From Manihot esculenta (lineage: Eukaryota > Streptophyta > Magnoliopsida > Malpighiales > Euphorbiaceae): 64,000 nt of DNA. This document shows positions 1 to 10,019 of this stretch, piece after piece; the first letter of the stretch is position 1, and each line of letters begins with the position of its first letter. The notes beneath the pieces are model-generated. The model saw only the letters and a program-made list of their open reading frames with translations. It did no database searches and was not told where the DNA came from. The position numbers and the translations under genes are program-made. The stretch lies in contig NC_035169.2 of NCBI RefSeq assembly GCF_001659605.2, forward strand, positions 7,783,610 through 7,847,609, given 5' to 3'.

Positions 1-1780
1 TACTCCTTTTCCTATACGTTGATGTCTAGGGCATGTCATGTTCCTGTCTCTCTGCTTCATGCAATTTCACATTGGAACCTATTCAGTATGCAGATGAACA
101 CTGTGCTCAATAATCAACAGCCTTCTGATCAAGCATGCAGATGTAATCCAACAGTTGATAATTTATGTTTATAGCTCATACATCTCCTGCCTATTCATTT
201 TCATTTCATATATTTGCCTGTTCTATTGAAGTGTGAATTTCAAAAATAAAAAATTATTGTTTATTCGCTGTATTATAAAAAATTCATTAAATAGTTTCGA
301 CATTTTAAAAAATCTGCTAATTAATTTTTTTATTAATTTTAATTTTACTATTTAGTCTATATTATTTATAAAATTTATTAATTAATCTCTTAATTTTATA
401 AAATGTATACTAATTAGTCTTTAGAAATTTTTTTATAATTTTTTTTATAATATTTTTTTAAAATGAAAATTAGAGATTGAGAAAATAAAATTTGAAATCT
501 CTAAAATTTATTAAGATGCACTTACCACCGGGCTAAAATTAATATTTAACTGCTACCACCGGACTAAAATTAATATTTAACTGCTAAAATTAATGGAAAA
601 ATTAATTATTAAACTTTTAAATTATTCAGATGTGTTAAAAATAAATTTTAAAATTAAAAGATTAATTAATGAATTTTTTCGAAACGTAATAGTAATTTTT
701 TTAAAAAATATTTCCTCACGAATATTGATGTCAAGTATAATGAGATTTATAACTTACATTTTTATCTCTCATTTAATTAGGGTTTTAAAAATTATTAATA
801 ATAATAATATTTTTTAACAGAAGAAAGCTGCATTGACTCTAGAAAAAGGGTTTGGCATAGATGGTGGATAATGAGTTCACTTCATCCTTTATTGTACCAC
901 ACAAGCTTTTTTACACCAACCACACATTCCCATGTGCATCTTCTTCACAACTAATTATTCCTAACTTGATAATAATTACATTTCAATTCAAATTCACTAG
1001 GCTCCAAATCCTTCATAATCCTCTTAATACATTCTTTCTCTTCTCTTCTTTCATTATAGATTTATTGTTATTAGACCATGCATGCACAATAAGCAATTCT
1101 AATGCAGTTGGCTACAATCAGCTGAGCTTTAAAAATGGACTTTGTTTTTATCGAAAAATAATAATTATTCTATTCGCACAATCGATTTATTAAAGAGTAA
1201 GGTGGTTGAAGTGAATATTTATTCTATTTATTAGAGTCAAATTTTTAACTTTACTTAAACGAAAATAGCATAACACTCAAATATTATTTGATTTAAAAAT
1301 AGATTTTTAAAATTTAACAAATGGTACTAAAATATAAATTTTTTTGGTTAAAATTACAAGGGATAAAAGATTGAAAAGAGTTGAACACGAGAATTCTTAA
1401 GTTCACTCCAATGCACTAAATTAAGCTAAGTCGGTGATTGCTCTGAAATCTAGATCAAGAAGGTCCGAGAGAGTAGCTACATAACATCACAAGAACAAGA
1501 AAGGGCCGAAGGAAATATGATATAATATATAGAAATAGCACTTGATATATCAAGTCACTTGATGTATGATCCAATATCTGCAATCCCACAGACCTCTAGC
1601 AACTGAAGCAACAGCTATTGAATAATCTCCCAGTTAAAAAAAAATGTTCTGAAATTAAAATTCAGATGAGAAGTTAGAGAGAAGAAGAGGGTATTAATAC
1701 ATCACAGAATCAAGAAAGAGCAAAATAAAGAAATACTGATCACAGCCAATTAACCAGCCAACAGGAGCCAAGACTCATCA
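1..1780. other. AT-rich intergenic DNA, no gene seen
   Basis: Very AT-rich sequence with many stops in all frames. The short open frames at 593-817 and 861-1193 have no recognisable domain and biased AT-rich composition. It holds one decayed copy (about 452-540, minus) of the short retroposon family annotated at 41556-41652, and a short direct duplication at about 527-590 around the words ACCACCGG and AATATTTAACTGCTA. Confidence 0.6.
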
Positions 1781-1781
1781 C

Positions 1782-2672
1782 TCATCGGTAACAAATGCTG
1801 CATTTAACCAATCCATTTTCATTACACTCAGAACATCTAATGATATTCATTTCATCACTCTCTCCACCATTAAAGACCCTGCGGCTTCCATTGCAATTGA
1901 AACAAACTACGAATCTCTTGTTGCCACAGCCAACACAAGGAGCATTAGACAGGAGTTTTGGGATTCCTTCCAAGAGCTTCTTTAGCTTCCCTTGCTCGTG
2001 CAAGCTAACAACTTCATCAGCTCCTCCTATGTATCTTCCCTTGATGAAAAGCCTCGGAGGAATCACTCTGCCACCCAATATTCTCCACAGTTCTTCCCTG
2101 TATTCTAAGTGCATGGAAACATCTCTCTCATAGAACTCAACCTTGAAACTTTCCAGCAAAAACAGTATCGTGTGGCAATCTTCAAATGTCTTTCTTATAC
2201 TTCTCAAACTTGTTGTGTATAGAACTATAGATTCGCTTCCTTCGGGAGGACATTTCTCTTCAAAATGTGAAAGAGATGAATATTCTTCAGTATACTTTTC
2301 ATGATCAGCTTCATCAGCTGTGTCATATTCCATGGTAATCTCCGAGGAGACGGGAGACTCCAAGTTATCTATGGCTGCTGGGACATTGTCGTTGAACACC
2401 GTAAAGGGTGTAATTTTCTCATCGTCGTGAACATGGAGTTCCAAATTATCAGATTCTTCATTTTTCAGTTCTGATACAGCAATATCTGCAGTTACAGGTT
2501 CTTGGAGATTGTTGATCTTGTGATCTTCTTGTATGTAAACTGATGGGATTTGCAGGATCTGATTGGAGAACTTGTCTGTGGAGTTGAGGTGAGAAACCAG
2601 ACCATGTTTAAGTGTGTGTATGGTTGGAATAAACCTCAGTTTCTTCAAGAATCTTCCCTTCATTGATTTCAT
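1782..2672 (-). CDS. Glutaredoxin-domain protein with C-terminal CxxC zinc-finger-like tail (At5g39865/At3g28850 type)
   Basis: Intact single-exon gene of 296 residues starting at a true ATG (2670-2672). Residues 1-145 are a low-complexity, acidic, poorly conserved lead. Residues about 148-238 are a glutaredoxin fold: the beta-1 strand SIVLYTTSL, then an ERDVSM strand, the cis-proline segment RVIPPRLFIKGRYIGGADEV and a final helix. The normal CPYC/CxxC redox site after beta-1 is absent (TTSLRSIRKTFEDC); as far as known this is typical of this plant subfamily, so a classical thiol-disulfide activity is doubtful. Residues 246-293 carry four CxxC pairs (CVGC, CFNC, CSEC, CSIC), which suggests metal binding, as in DnaJ-type zinc fingers. 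Function in the plant is inferred only at family level. No neighbours of related function. Confidence 0.9.
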   Translation of the reverse strand: MKSMKGRFLKKLRFIPTIHTLKHGLVSHLNSTDKFSNQILQIPSVYIQEDHKINNLQEPVTADIAVSELKNEESDNLELHVHDDEKITPFTVFNDNVPAAIDNLESPVSSEITMEYDTADEADHEKYTEEYSSLSHFEEKCPPEGSESIVLYTTSLRSIRKTFEDCHTILFLLESFKVEFYERDVSMHLEYREELWRILGGRVIPPRLFIKGRYIGGADEVVSLHEQGKLKKLLEGIPKLLSNAPCVGCGNKRFVVCFNCNGSRRVFNGGESDEMNIIRCSECNENGLVKCSICYR

Positions 2673-2689
2673 GTCTTTGTGTTTGTCTG

Positions 2690-3928
2690 ATCAAAAAACT
2701 GGATGACATGTGATGAAAAACAGCATTTGATCAGTGGAACAGATGGAATGGGGAAAAATTTTTAGTTGAGAATTGACTAATGAGGAGACTAGAGGACATG
2801 AACAGGGTTAAGGAGGTTTCTCTTTTGGTTTCCAGTGGCAGAAAAAGTGAAAAGCTGAAAAGCTATCTGTTTGTTGCTTTTTAAAGTGATGAATTGATCT
2901 CTGCATCAATTGTGGAGAGGTGGGGTGGGGGTGTCTATTCTCCACGGTGCTTCCCCACCCCATTTTAGTGCAGTGACACTTTACCAATAATTTTTTTTAG
3001 TGTCTTTAATCTTTTCTACTTAATTAAAGTTCTCGAATTCGAACACCGAATATGAAACACTTCTAAAACAAGAGAGTTTTGCCCCTTAATACCTGCTTAT
3101 GAACCAAATTAGTCAGATTGCATGTATCAAGAAATAATTTTTGGTGCCTTATCAAGGTATGAAGGGCAACAAGTGAAAAGGAGTGCTTTTTCATTTCAAA
3201 AGAATTGGCTCAGATTACAACTCATGCCCTTGATGCCTTTTGATGAGGCAGAGTTTGATTGGTGGTGTAGTACCAATTCAATGGTTTCCAATGGAGCAAA
3301 GCAAAAGGTCAAGTTTCAATACCAAGTATGAAAGAAGGCTTTGAGGCTTGATGGATTGGACTTTGCCACAATTTTTTCTCTAGTTCAAATAGATGAACCC
3401 TTTGGACATCAAACCAATCGTGTTTACCAAATCTCGAGATTCCCAAATGTGGACGAATTTTCTTGGTGTAACAATTCTTGTTTAAATTGGATTTCATATA
3501 CGCCTTACTAATATTAATACTAGTAGTTTATGTAGATCCGATATACGTAAATTTTTTCTTAACAATTAGTAATTTTTATTTAGATTGAATTTATATGGAT
3601 TTATAGCATAAATATATAATATTTTATATAAATTTACTATATAAGTTTTTTCTTATATAGTAATTGATTTTTTTTTATTAAAATTGAATAAAAATAATGA
3701 AAAATTTTAAAATTAAAAGTTAAATCGAATTGAAATTAATAAAATATTAAATCGAATTTTTAAATTAATTTAATTCAATTAATTTTATTAATTTAAATCA
3801 AATATTACAAACCCCACTAACCTACTAATAAAGTCCTAACATGAAGTTTTATGATTTTAAATATGATCCTAATTTCGCTGAATTAAAACACAGAATTCTA
3901 TTTTCTAGTGATGCGAAATTTAAATATA
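2690..3928. other. Intergenic DNA upstream of the glutaredoxin-like gene, no gene supported
   Basis: It would contain the promoter and leader of the minus-strand gene ending its start codon at 2672. The open frames at 3122-3331 and 3309-3497 overlap on opposite strands and show no recognisable domain; 3540-3850 is AT-rich repeat-like DNA. Confidence 0.5.
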
Positions 3929-6103
3929 TGTAACGACCTGAAAACCGGACCGCTACCAGCGCTAGGATCCAGATCGACTTAAGGTCGCCGGGACCCGTAG
4001 CAAGCCTGCCATACTCTCTGTGTGCCTGTAAAATCCCATACATGCTCATACATAACCTGCAAACCTCTGCCATCTCATACCATGGTTCAACCTGTGCATG
4101 CACTAACGTTGTACACAGACTCCCATTGCCAGAGCACTCATCAAAGCTCTAACTGAGTCCACACAGTATATGTTAAACCTGGTCATACATACTCCTCAAC
4201 TGGACATAGTCATAAACAAACCATGGATACAAAAAAAGGATTTACATTACATCTGGGTCAAGCACAATGCTATACAAAACCATTACATCTCTTTACATCA
4301 TTACATGTCCACACTATGCTATTACACTTCTCTTACTCTTTCTCTTCCTGTACCCTGCTAGACTCCCCTGCACACTGAACCTGCAAAACTAGGTTAGGGG
4401 AGAGGGGTGAGCTATAAAGCCCAGTGAGTAGAAACACCGAAAACAGTTCATTATTTACATGCTCTCATGAAATGCATCATATCACAAACATTTCATATCA
4501 CGGATGGACATGACCACCAAAACTCCCTCCAGTATCAGTATGCCTGGCCCAGCCAGGTCTTACAACCTCAGTATGCCTGGCCCGGCCAGGTCTTACAACA
4601 TCTGTATGCCTGGCCCGGCCAGGTCTTACCACATGTGTATGCCTGGCCCGACCAAGTCTTACAACATCTCTAGGGCTATTGGGGTCGCCTTGGTCCATCC
4701 ACATCATCATATTCATCATATTATGCAATGCGCCATATTCGTGAAACTAGTGCAATCAACCTACGATAATCATCATGATGCATGAAACATGCTAAAAGCA
4801 TTTGATTTCTCAATGAAAAGAATTAAGGTTAGGTCCACTCACCTCTGGCTAACTCGGGACTGACTTTGAAGCAGTGCTCACTGCTGATCTCTTTGGTTCC
4901 TCTGGTCTGTGCTTACACAGATGGACTCAAATGAGGAACCAAACTAGCTCAAGAATAACTCTATAAAACTCCCCAACACCCCCTGAAAAAAATCCTACAA
5001 CAATTACATAAAGCATGCAAAAGAAGGCTGGACAAGGCACTTTCGGCGGCAGGTTCGGCGGCCGAAAGTCCCATCCAGAGACGAAACTCAAGCACCTTCG
5101 GCGGCCAAATTTCACTTTCGGCAGCCGAACCCTTTCGGGGGCAAGGTTCGGGGGCTGAAAGGCACTCCAGGGACGAAAGTCCCTAACCTTCGGCGGCCGA
5201 AACCCCGCTCCAGAGCCGAAAGTCCAAACTTTCGGGGGCAAGCTTAGGCAAGCTTAGACAGCCGAAACCACCTCCTTAGCATGTTCGGCGGCCGAACCCT
5301 CTTTCGGCGGCCGAAACTGGATTTCCCAGTTAGGCAGAAACTTGTTCTGCTTCATGCAAACGTGCCCAAACTTCACTCAAACTTGCAACCAACAAAACCA
5401 CAACCTACATATACTCAAGTATAGGCACAAAGGGGTCCAAAACTAACTTAAAACCCCAAACATACAACACAACCAACACATAAGCATGCTTTGACCAAAA
5501 CTCAACCAAAACCACAACTTAACCTAAACATGCATATCTACCCAAACAACTCCATAAAACCTTCAAAAAACATAAGAGAAGCTAAGGATCCACACTTACC
5601 TCAGAAAGATCTCGAGGATAGGTGATCCTAACGTGGAGATATGGAGAATCAAGCTCTCAAAGTCTCCAAACTTCAACACTTTGATCTTTTGCTCAAAACC
5701 TTTAAAACAACATAAAAACTCATCAAAACTTTGAAGGATTTGAAGAAAACATGAAAATCACCCAAGGAAGATCATGGTCTCACCTCTGTCTGTGAATGGA
5801 AAGAAAATCTTATTCAGTCACCGACCTAGGGCCTGTTATAGGTGGCTGGCCAGACCACCTTCGGCGGCCTAACGTGATTCCAAACTCATGCATGTTCGGC
5901 GGCCGAACTTTCACCTTCGGCGGCCGAACCTGGCAGTTCTTCCTTGGCTCTTTTCATTTCAAAACTCATTTCCTTTTGTACCAAAACCAGTAAAACATAC
6001 TAAAACACTTAAAAACATCAATCTTACCCTTCTAGCGGGATCCGACATCCTGGATTCCATCGGAACCTAGAATTCCGATGCCGGACTCTAGCCGGGTATT
6101 ACA
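3929..6103 (-). mobile_element. Solo LTR (copy 1) of a long Ty3/gypsy-like, CpG-rich retrotransposon family
   Basis: A GC-rich island of 2.2 kb bounded by TGTAACGACC on the left and GGGTATTACA on the right, the near-symmetric TG...CA ends seen in Tekay/Del-type chromovirus LTRs. No gag-pol is present, so it reads as a solo LTR or a non-autonomous derivative. Its sense direction is minus: a TATA-like GTTATA (5835-5840) precedes a leader when read leftwards, matching the promoter of copy 3, which lies in plus. It contains about ten TTCGGCGGCCGAA-type palindromes (5040-5310 and 5858-5930), and a 33-bp tandem repeat at 4536-4668. The 5-bp flanks do not match perfectly (ATATA versus TATGT; ATATG repeats if the ends are shifted by one or two bases), so the target duplication is ambiguous here. 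Confidence 0.7.
4536..4668 (-). repeat. 33-bp tandem repeat, four copies, inside LTR copy 1
   Basis: Four consecutive 33-bp units share the core TATGCCTGGCCCGGCCAGG followed by TCTTACAAC; starts at about 4536, 4569, 4602 and 4635, with a few substitutions in the last unit. Each unit holds a CCTGGCC/GGCCAGG inverted repeat. The same position in LTR copies 2 and 3 holds different tandem units, so this part of the LTR evolves fast. Confidence 0.85.
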
Positions 6104-6379
6104 TATGTAAAGTTTATTTGATCTAAGATACGATTTAGGTATATTTGATAATAATTTTTTTTTCAATAACTAAATTAACTATTAAATAAAAATTTAAGAA
6201 CCTTTTATTTTTTTATAGAACATTTTTCTCGTACAATTCACACAAAATGAAAATATAAATTAATTTAAAAAAGACTTGTTTGATCAACTAAATATTAACA
6301 AATTTATTTAATATTTTCTTTAAAGAAGAACAAAATCGACATCCTACATCAAGAAAATTTTGGCCATCAAAAAGAAAAA

Positions 6380-6720
6380 ATTACAGAATACAGTAAATGG
6401 CCTCTTTGCTACAGTGTCACATGTCCCTATATTCAGATTCGTATGTACGGAGGCGTCAGAGTCCTTCTCCACGCCAGACGACTATTTAATTTTGCTGGCA
6501 CGCGCGGACAGGGCTACAAAATGACTGGGCCTGCTGTCCTTCTTTATATCACGTTACTGGACTGGACTACTTCCTGCGAGATCCAAGCTTGCGGACGACT
6601 CGATCTGCTCTATGTGTCTGAGTCAGGACCGAAAATGCTAAATCAGCCAAATGAAGTGGGTTTTTGAGACCTTGAACTTGTTTCGCTTCTTCAGGCTTAA
6701 CCTCCTCTAAGATGAGTGAG
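6380..6720 (-). repeat. Retrotransposon LTR-like fragment (family also at 11.85-12.2 and 50.5-50.75 kb)
   Basis: Read on the minus strand it has the words GCGTGCCAGC, AAATTAAATAG, GTCTGGCGTGGAG and CTCTGACGC, in the same order as GCGTGCCAAG, AAATTAAATAG, GTTTAGCATGGAG and GTCTGACGC at about 11979-12040 in plus, with a weaker third copy near 50640-50700. The open frame 6443-6667 across it is not a gene. The family was not recognised; the LTR assignment is inference from its promoter-like layout. Confidence 0.45.
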
Positions 6721-7321
6721 GTCCAACATCATCACAACATTAAATAATTTTCTAGAAAAATATTAGCAGATCTGGAAATTGTCTGCAATTTCTTTATTTA
6801 TGTCATGGAGATTTTTTTTAGCAGCTTTCTTTAAGATCTCCTATTTGTTTGGTTGAGAGTAACTTAACTAAAAAATTTAAAATTTACGAGTAATGCTATT
6901 TTTTTTAAAAGTTTATAATAATTTATTTTAAAAAAGTTAAATAAATTTTTATGAAATTATATATAATTCCATTTATTTTTAAAATACTATAATGACCTAA
7001 GATATAATGTATTAATGTGCTGTTAATTAATCGCATCAATTAGAATCCTCTGATGTTAGTTTCCTGTTGCCAATTTCTTGCATCTTAAGGACTAATTTGG
7101 TTTCATATTAGGAAAAGAAAATTTTCTACGTTTGAAATAATTTAATTAAGAAGAAAAGAATTGAAATAAATTCTTATAAAATTATATATGATTTTAATTG
7201 TTTTTAAAATAATTTTTAAATTAAAAATTTAAATTATTTGATAAATTAAAGAATTAATAGAAAAAAAATAAATTAATTTAAATTTTCTTAAAAATAAGAT
7301 TTTATTTCTTATAAATATATA

Positions 7322-7698
7322 CTCTTTCCGTCTCATAATTTTTATTTATATTTTTTTCTATTCAAAATTATTATTTACTTTTTTAAAATTATAATAACTT
7401 ATAAATTAACTATTATAATTCTATTTAATTTTATCTTATTTTTAATAAATCTCTTAAAACATATTTTATTGTTTAATAAAATTTAATATATAAATATAAT
7501 TTAAAAAATTAATAAAAAATTATATTTAACTATTATAATTTTATTTAATTTAATTTTATTTTTAATAAATTTCTTAAAATATATTTTACTGTTTAATAAA
7601 TTTTAATATATAAATATAATTAAAAAAATTAATAAAAAATTATATTTATTAATATGTATGTAAAAATAATGTAAATAAAAATTATAGAACAAAAGGAA
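7322..7698. mobile_element. Stowaway-like MITE
   Basis: The left end CTCTTTCCGTCTCATAAT and the reverse complement of the right end TTCCTTTTGTTCTATAAT are imperfect terminal inverted repeats resembling the Stowaway consensus CTCCCTCCGTCCCATAAT. Both ends are flanked by TA (7320-7321 and 7699-7700), the expected Tc1/mariner target duplication. About 377 bp, no coding capacity. The interior holds a 120-bp direct tandem duplication (7406-7525 and 7526-7645). Confidence 0.7.
7406..7645. repeat. 120-bp direct tandem duplication inside the Stowaway-like MITE
   Basis: Two adjacent units both starting TTAACTATTATAATT and ending ATTAATAAAAAATTATAT, with a small number of substitutions and short indels between them. 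Confidence 0.8.
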
Positions 7699-8371
7699 TA
7701 AAGCACAACGAGATTTTAGTTGGATTATTCCTTGTGTAGCTTAGACCCAAAATGAGCAAGTGCTTCAAATTCTCGCAATCATACATTTTTTTCTTTTGTT
7801 ATCATCATTATTAATATTATTACAAAATTTTATTATTTAATTATTATATTATGAAAAAATTTATTGATTGATTTATTAATTTTAAAAAATATATTAAAAT
7901 ATTTTTAATATTTTAAAAAATTTACTAATCCACACATAACTAATTTTACCTATTAAATATTTTATTATTTAGTTATTATAATTTAAAAAAATTTATTATA
8001 TCACTCAGTTTTATAAAAAAATCTATTAATTAATTCTCTATATTTAAGTATTTTAATTTTTTTATAATATTTAATAATAAAAATTAGTGAAAGGATTAAT
8101 TAATAAATTTTTTTTAAATGCCAAAAATCTATTTTTCAAATTAGAAAAATTGATTAATGAATTTTTTTATAATATAAGATCAAATAATAAATTACCCTTA
8201 TTATTATTTGAGAGGTATTCTACTTCTCCAATTTCTAATCTCTATTTAAAAAAATAAAAAAATAAAAAAAATTACATAAATTCCGCCAAAATCAATTATG
8301 TCAAATGAAGAATAAAAGAATTGAACAGTCGTCTAGCTTCTGTGCTAGTACCTAGTTCATAATTCAAATAT

Positions 8372-8877
8372 GAAAAAATTACTTTTTAGTTCCTGAGATT
8401 TAACGTAATTAACACTTCTATCCCTCTATTTTGACGACCCAACACTTAAGTCCCTCACTTTCTCTTCCGTCCAAATTCGTAGTCTTTCCGTCCATTTAAA
8501 CCGTTTGGTCAAAGAGTCAAAGGTGAGATGTGATAATTTTTTCCAAAAATACTCTTCTCTCAATATGAAATCCCTATTTCTCTTTCATGTTTTCTCCAGT
8601 TACTTTTATCCATTATTAATTCTCCTTTTTTTTTTCTCAATCTCTTTTTTTCATCTTTTTTCTCCCTCATATTTTCTCTATTTCCTTTTGACATAGTTGA
8701 TTTTATTTTTTCTCTTTTTCACCTTTGTTCTCCCTCATTTTGACATTGTTGATTTTATTTTTTTTTTCTCTTTTCCATCTTTCTTCTCCCTAAAACATTA
8801 TTTGAGAGTTGCAGAAAGGGTAGGAGTTATGGTGAAGAAGAAGAAGAAGTTGCAGAAAGAGTAGGAAGAAGAAGAAG

Positions 8878-8908
<31 letters not shown>

Positions 8909-9152
8909 TGCAGAAAGGGCAGGAAGAAGAAGAAGAAGAAAAGGCATTTGGATTTGGGTTTTGTGATTTTGAAATAGCGGGATTTTTAGTGAGGGTTAAT
9001 TTTATCAATTCATATGTCCCAAACGGCTATTTTGGACGGAAGGATGAATTTGGAAAGAAAAGAAAATGAGGGACTTAAGTGTTGGATCGCCAAAATAGAG
9101 GGACAGAAATGTTAATTACGTTAAACCTCAGGGACTAAAAAGTAATTTTCCC
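8372..9152. mobile_element. MULE-type MITE with long TIRs and 9-bp target duplication
   Basis: Terminal inverted repeats of about 135 bp: the left arm (8372 to about 8507) and the reverse complement of the right arm (about 9017-9152) share ATTACTTTTTAGTYCCTGAG, TTAACGTAATTAACA, CCCTCTATTTTG and CAACACTTAAGTCCCTCA. The 9-bp word TTCAAATAT flanks the element on both sides (8363-8371 and 9153-9161), the size expected for Mutator-like elements. No transposase. The interior holds a pyrimidine-rich stretch and a (GAA)n microsatellite. The open frames at 8505-8696 and 8790-9008 are low-complexity artefacts. Confidence 0.88.
8836..8943 (+). repeat. (GAA)n microsatellite, interrupted
   Basis: Three purine runs of GAAGAAGAA separated by GTTGCAGAAAG-type spacers repeated three times, so the tract is itself a compound repeat. 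It lies inside the MULE-type MITE. Confidence 0.9.
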
Positions 9153-9400
9153 TTCAAATATATACCTTTCTTTTACTGTATTCAATCTTAATATTCAATC
9201 AGCGTTGATTGGTCTTGTGTCTGCAACTAGTAAATCAATCTTTAATTACATGATATATGTGCACAAACTCCTGATGATCAATCATATCTACTATATATTA
9301 CAAATCAAAGAGTATTGTGACATAAAATTCATCATTTTTTAAGAAAAAAAAAAGAATATAGAAAGGAATTACATCACAGAGATGGCTTGAGAAGACGACC

Positions 9401-9916
9401 CTAACCCCTCCTGCTTGCCAATGGAACCACCTCAGCAAGAGGCGTTGAAAGAGGAGTTGGCAACGGAGAAGTTCTGCAAACTGGACAAGTAGGGTGCTGA
9501 CGCAGCCACGGATCGACACACTTCAGGTGGAAGAGGTGGCCGCAGTCCGGCAACAGGCGGAGCATATCAGTATTCTTATAGTCCGCCAAGCAAATAGAGC
9601 AACAAGCACCAGTAGAATCTTTCTTATGAAGTTTGGCCTCAGAATACATCAACTTTGGATAGCTTTTCAATGTGGCCTCATCAAGGCCAATATCCACCAC
9701 AATGTTCTGCAACTCAAGTGACTGATCTTCTCTATCACTTCTCTGGTTAGCCACTGATGATGGCTGCTGTGTTCTTGTGCAGAAGTAAGAAGCTAAGGTG
9801 ATGGTTGTGATCAGCAAGAGAATCCCAATAGAAACTCCAATTCCATAGCCAAATCCACCAATGTTGCTTGAACCCAGAAACCCTCCTGCTCCTCCAGACC
9901 CATCTGTGCTGTTCAT
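9401..9916 (-). CDS. RING-H2 finger protein of the ATL family (ATL67-like), E3 ubiquitin ligase
   Basis: Intact intronless gene of 171 residues with a true ATG at 9914-9916. After a Gly/Ser-rich start there is one transmembrane helix (about 24-46, GYGIGVSIGILLLITTITLA). The GLD motif typical of ATL proteins is at 78-80 (IGLDEATL). The RING-H2 finger spans 106-147: C106-x2-C109, C125-x-H127-x2-H130-x2-C133 and C144-x2-C147, with the ATL-type WLRQHPTCPVCR segment. ATL proteins are membrane-anchored ubiquitin ligases, often in stress or defence responses; the substrate cannot be read from sequence. The length is normal for small ATLs and the gene looks functional. Confidence 0.93.
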   Translation of the reverse strand: MNSTDGSGGAGGFLGSSNIGGFGYGIGVSIGILLLITTITLASYFCTRTQQPSSVANQRSDREDQSLELQNIVVDIGLDEATLKSYPKLMYSEAKLHKKDSTGACCSICLADYKNTDMLRLLPDCGHLFHLKCVDPWLRQHPTCPVCRTSPLPTPLSTPLAEVVPLASRRG

Positions 9917-10019
9917 ATTCTCAAGAAATCAAAGCAATAGCTGCAAGATTTGGATTTGGATGAGAGTATAGAAATGGCTGGTCAGCCATGGCTGTGGGAG
10001 TTAAGACAAATGGAAGCCA

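Noticed and set aside
3122..3497. Possible small gene upstream of the glutaredoxin-like gene
   Set aside because: Two overlapping opposite frames, no splice-supported extension, no known motif.
4467..4785. Repetitive small protein (YAWPGQVL or SMPGPARSYN repeats)
   Set aside because: All frames and both strands are open because the 33-bp repeat length is a multiple of three; it is LTR sequence.
8505..9008. Open frames in the GAA/pyrimidine stretch
   Set aside because: Low-complexity sequence inside the MULE-type MITE.
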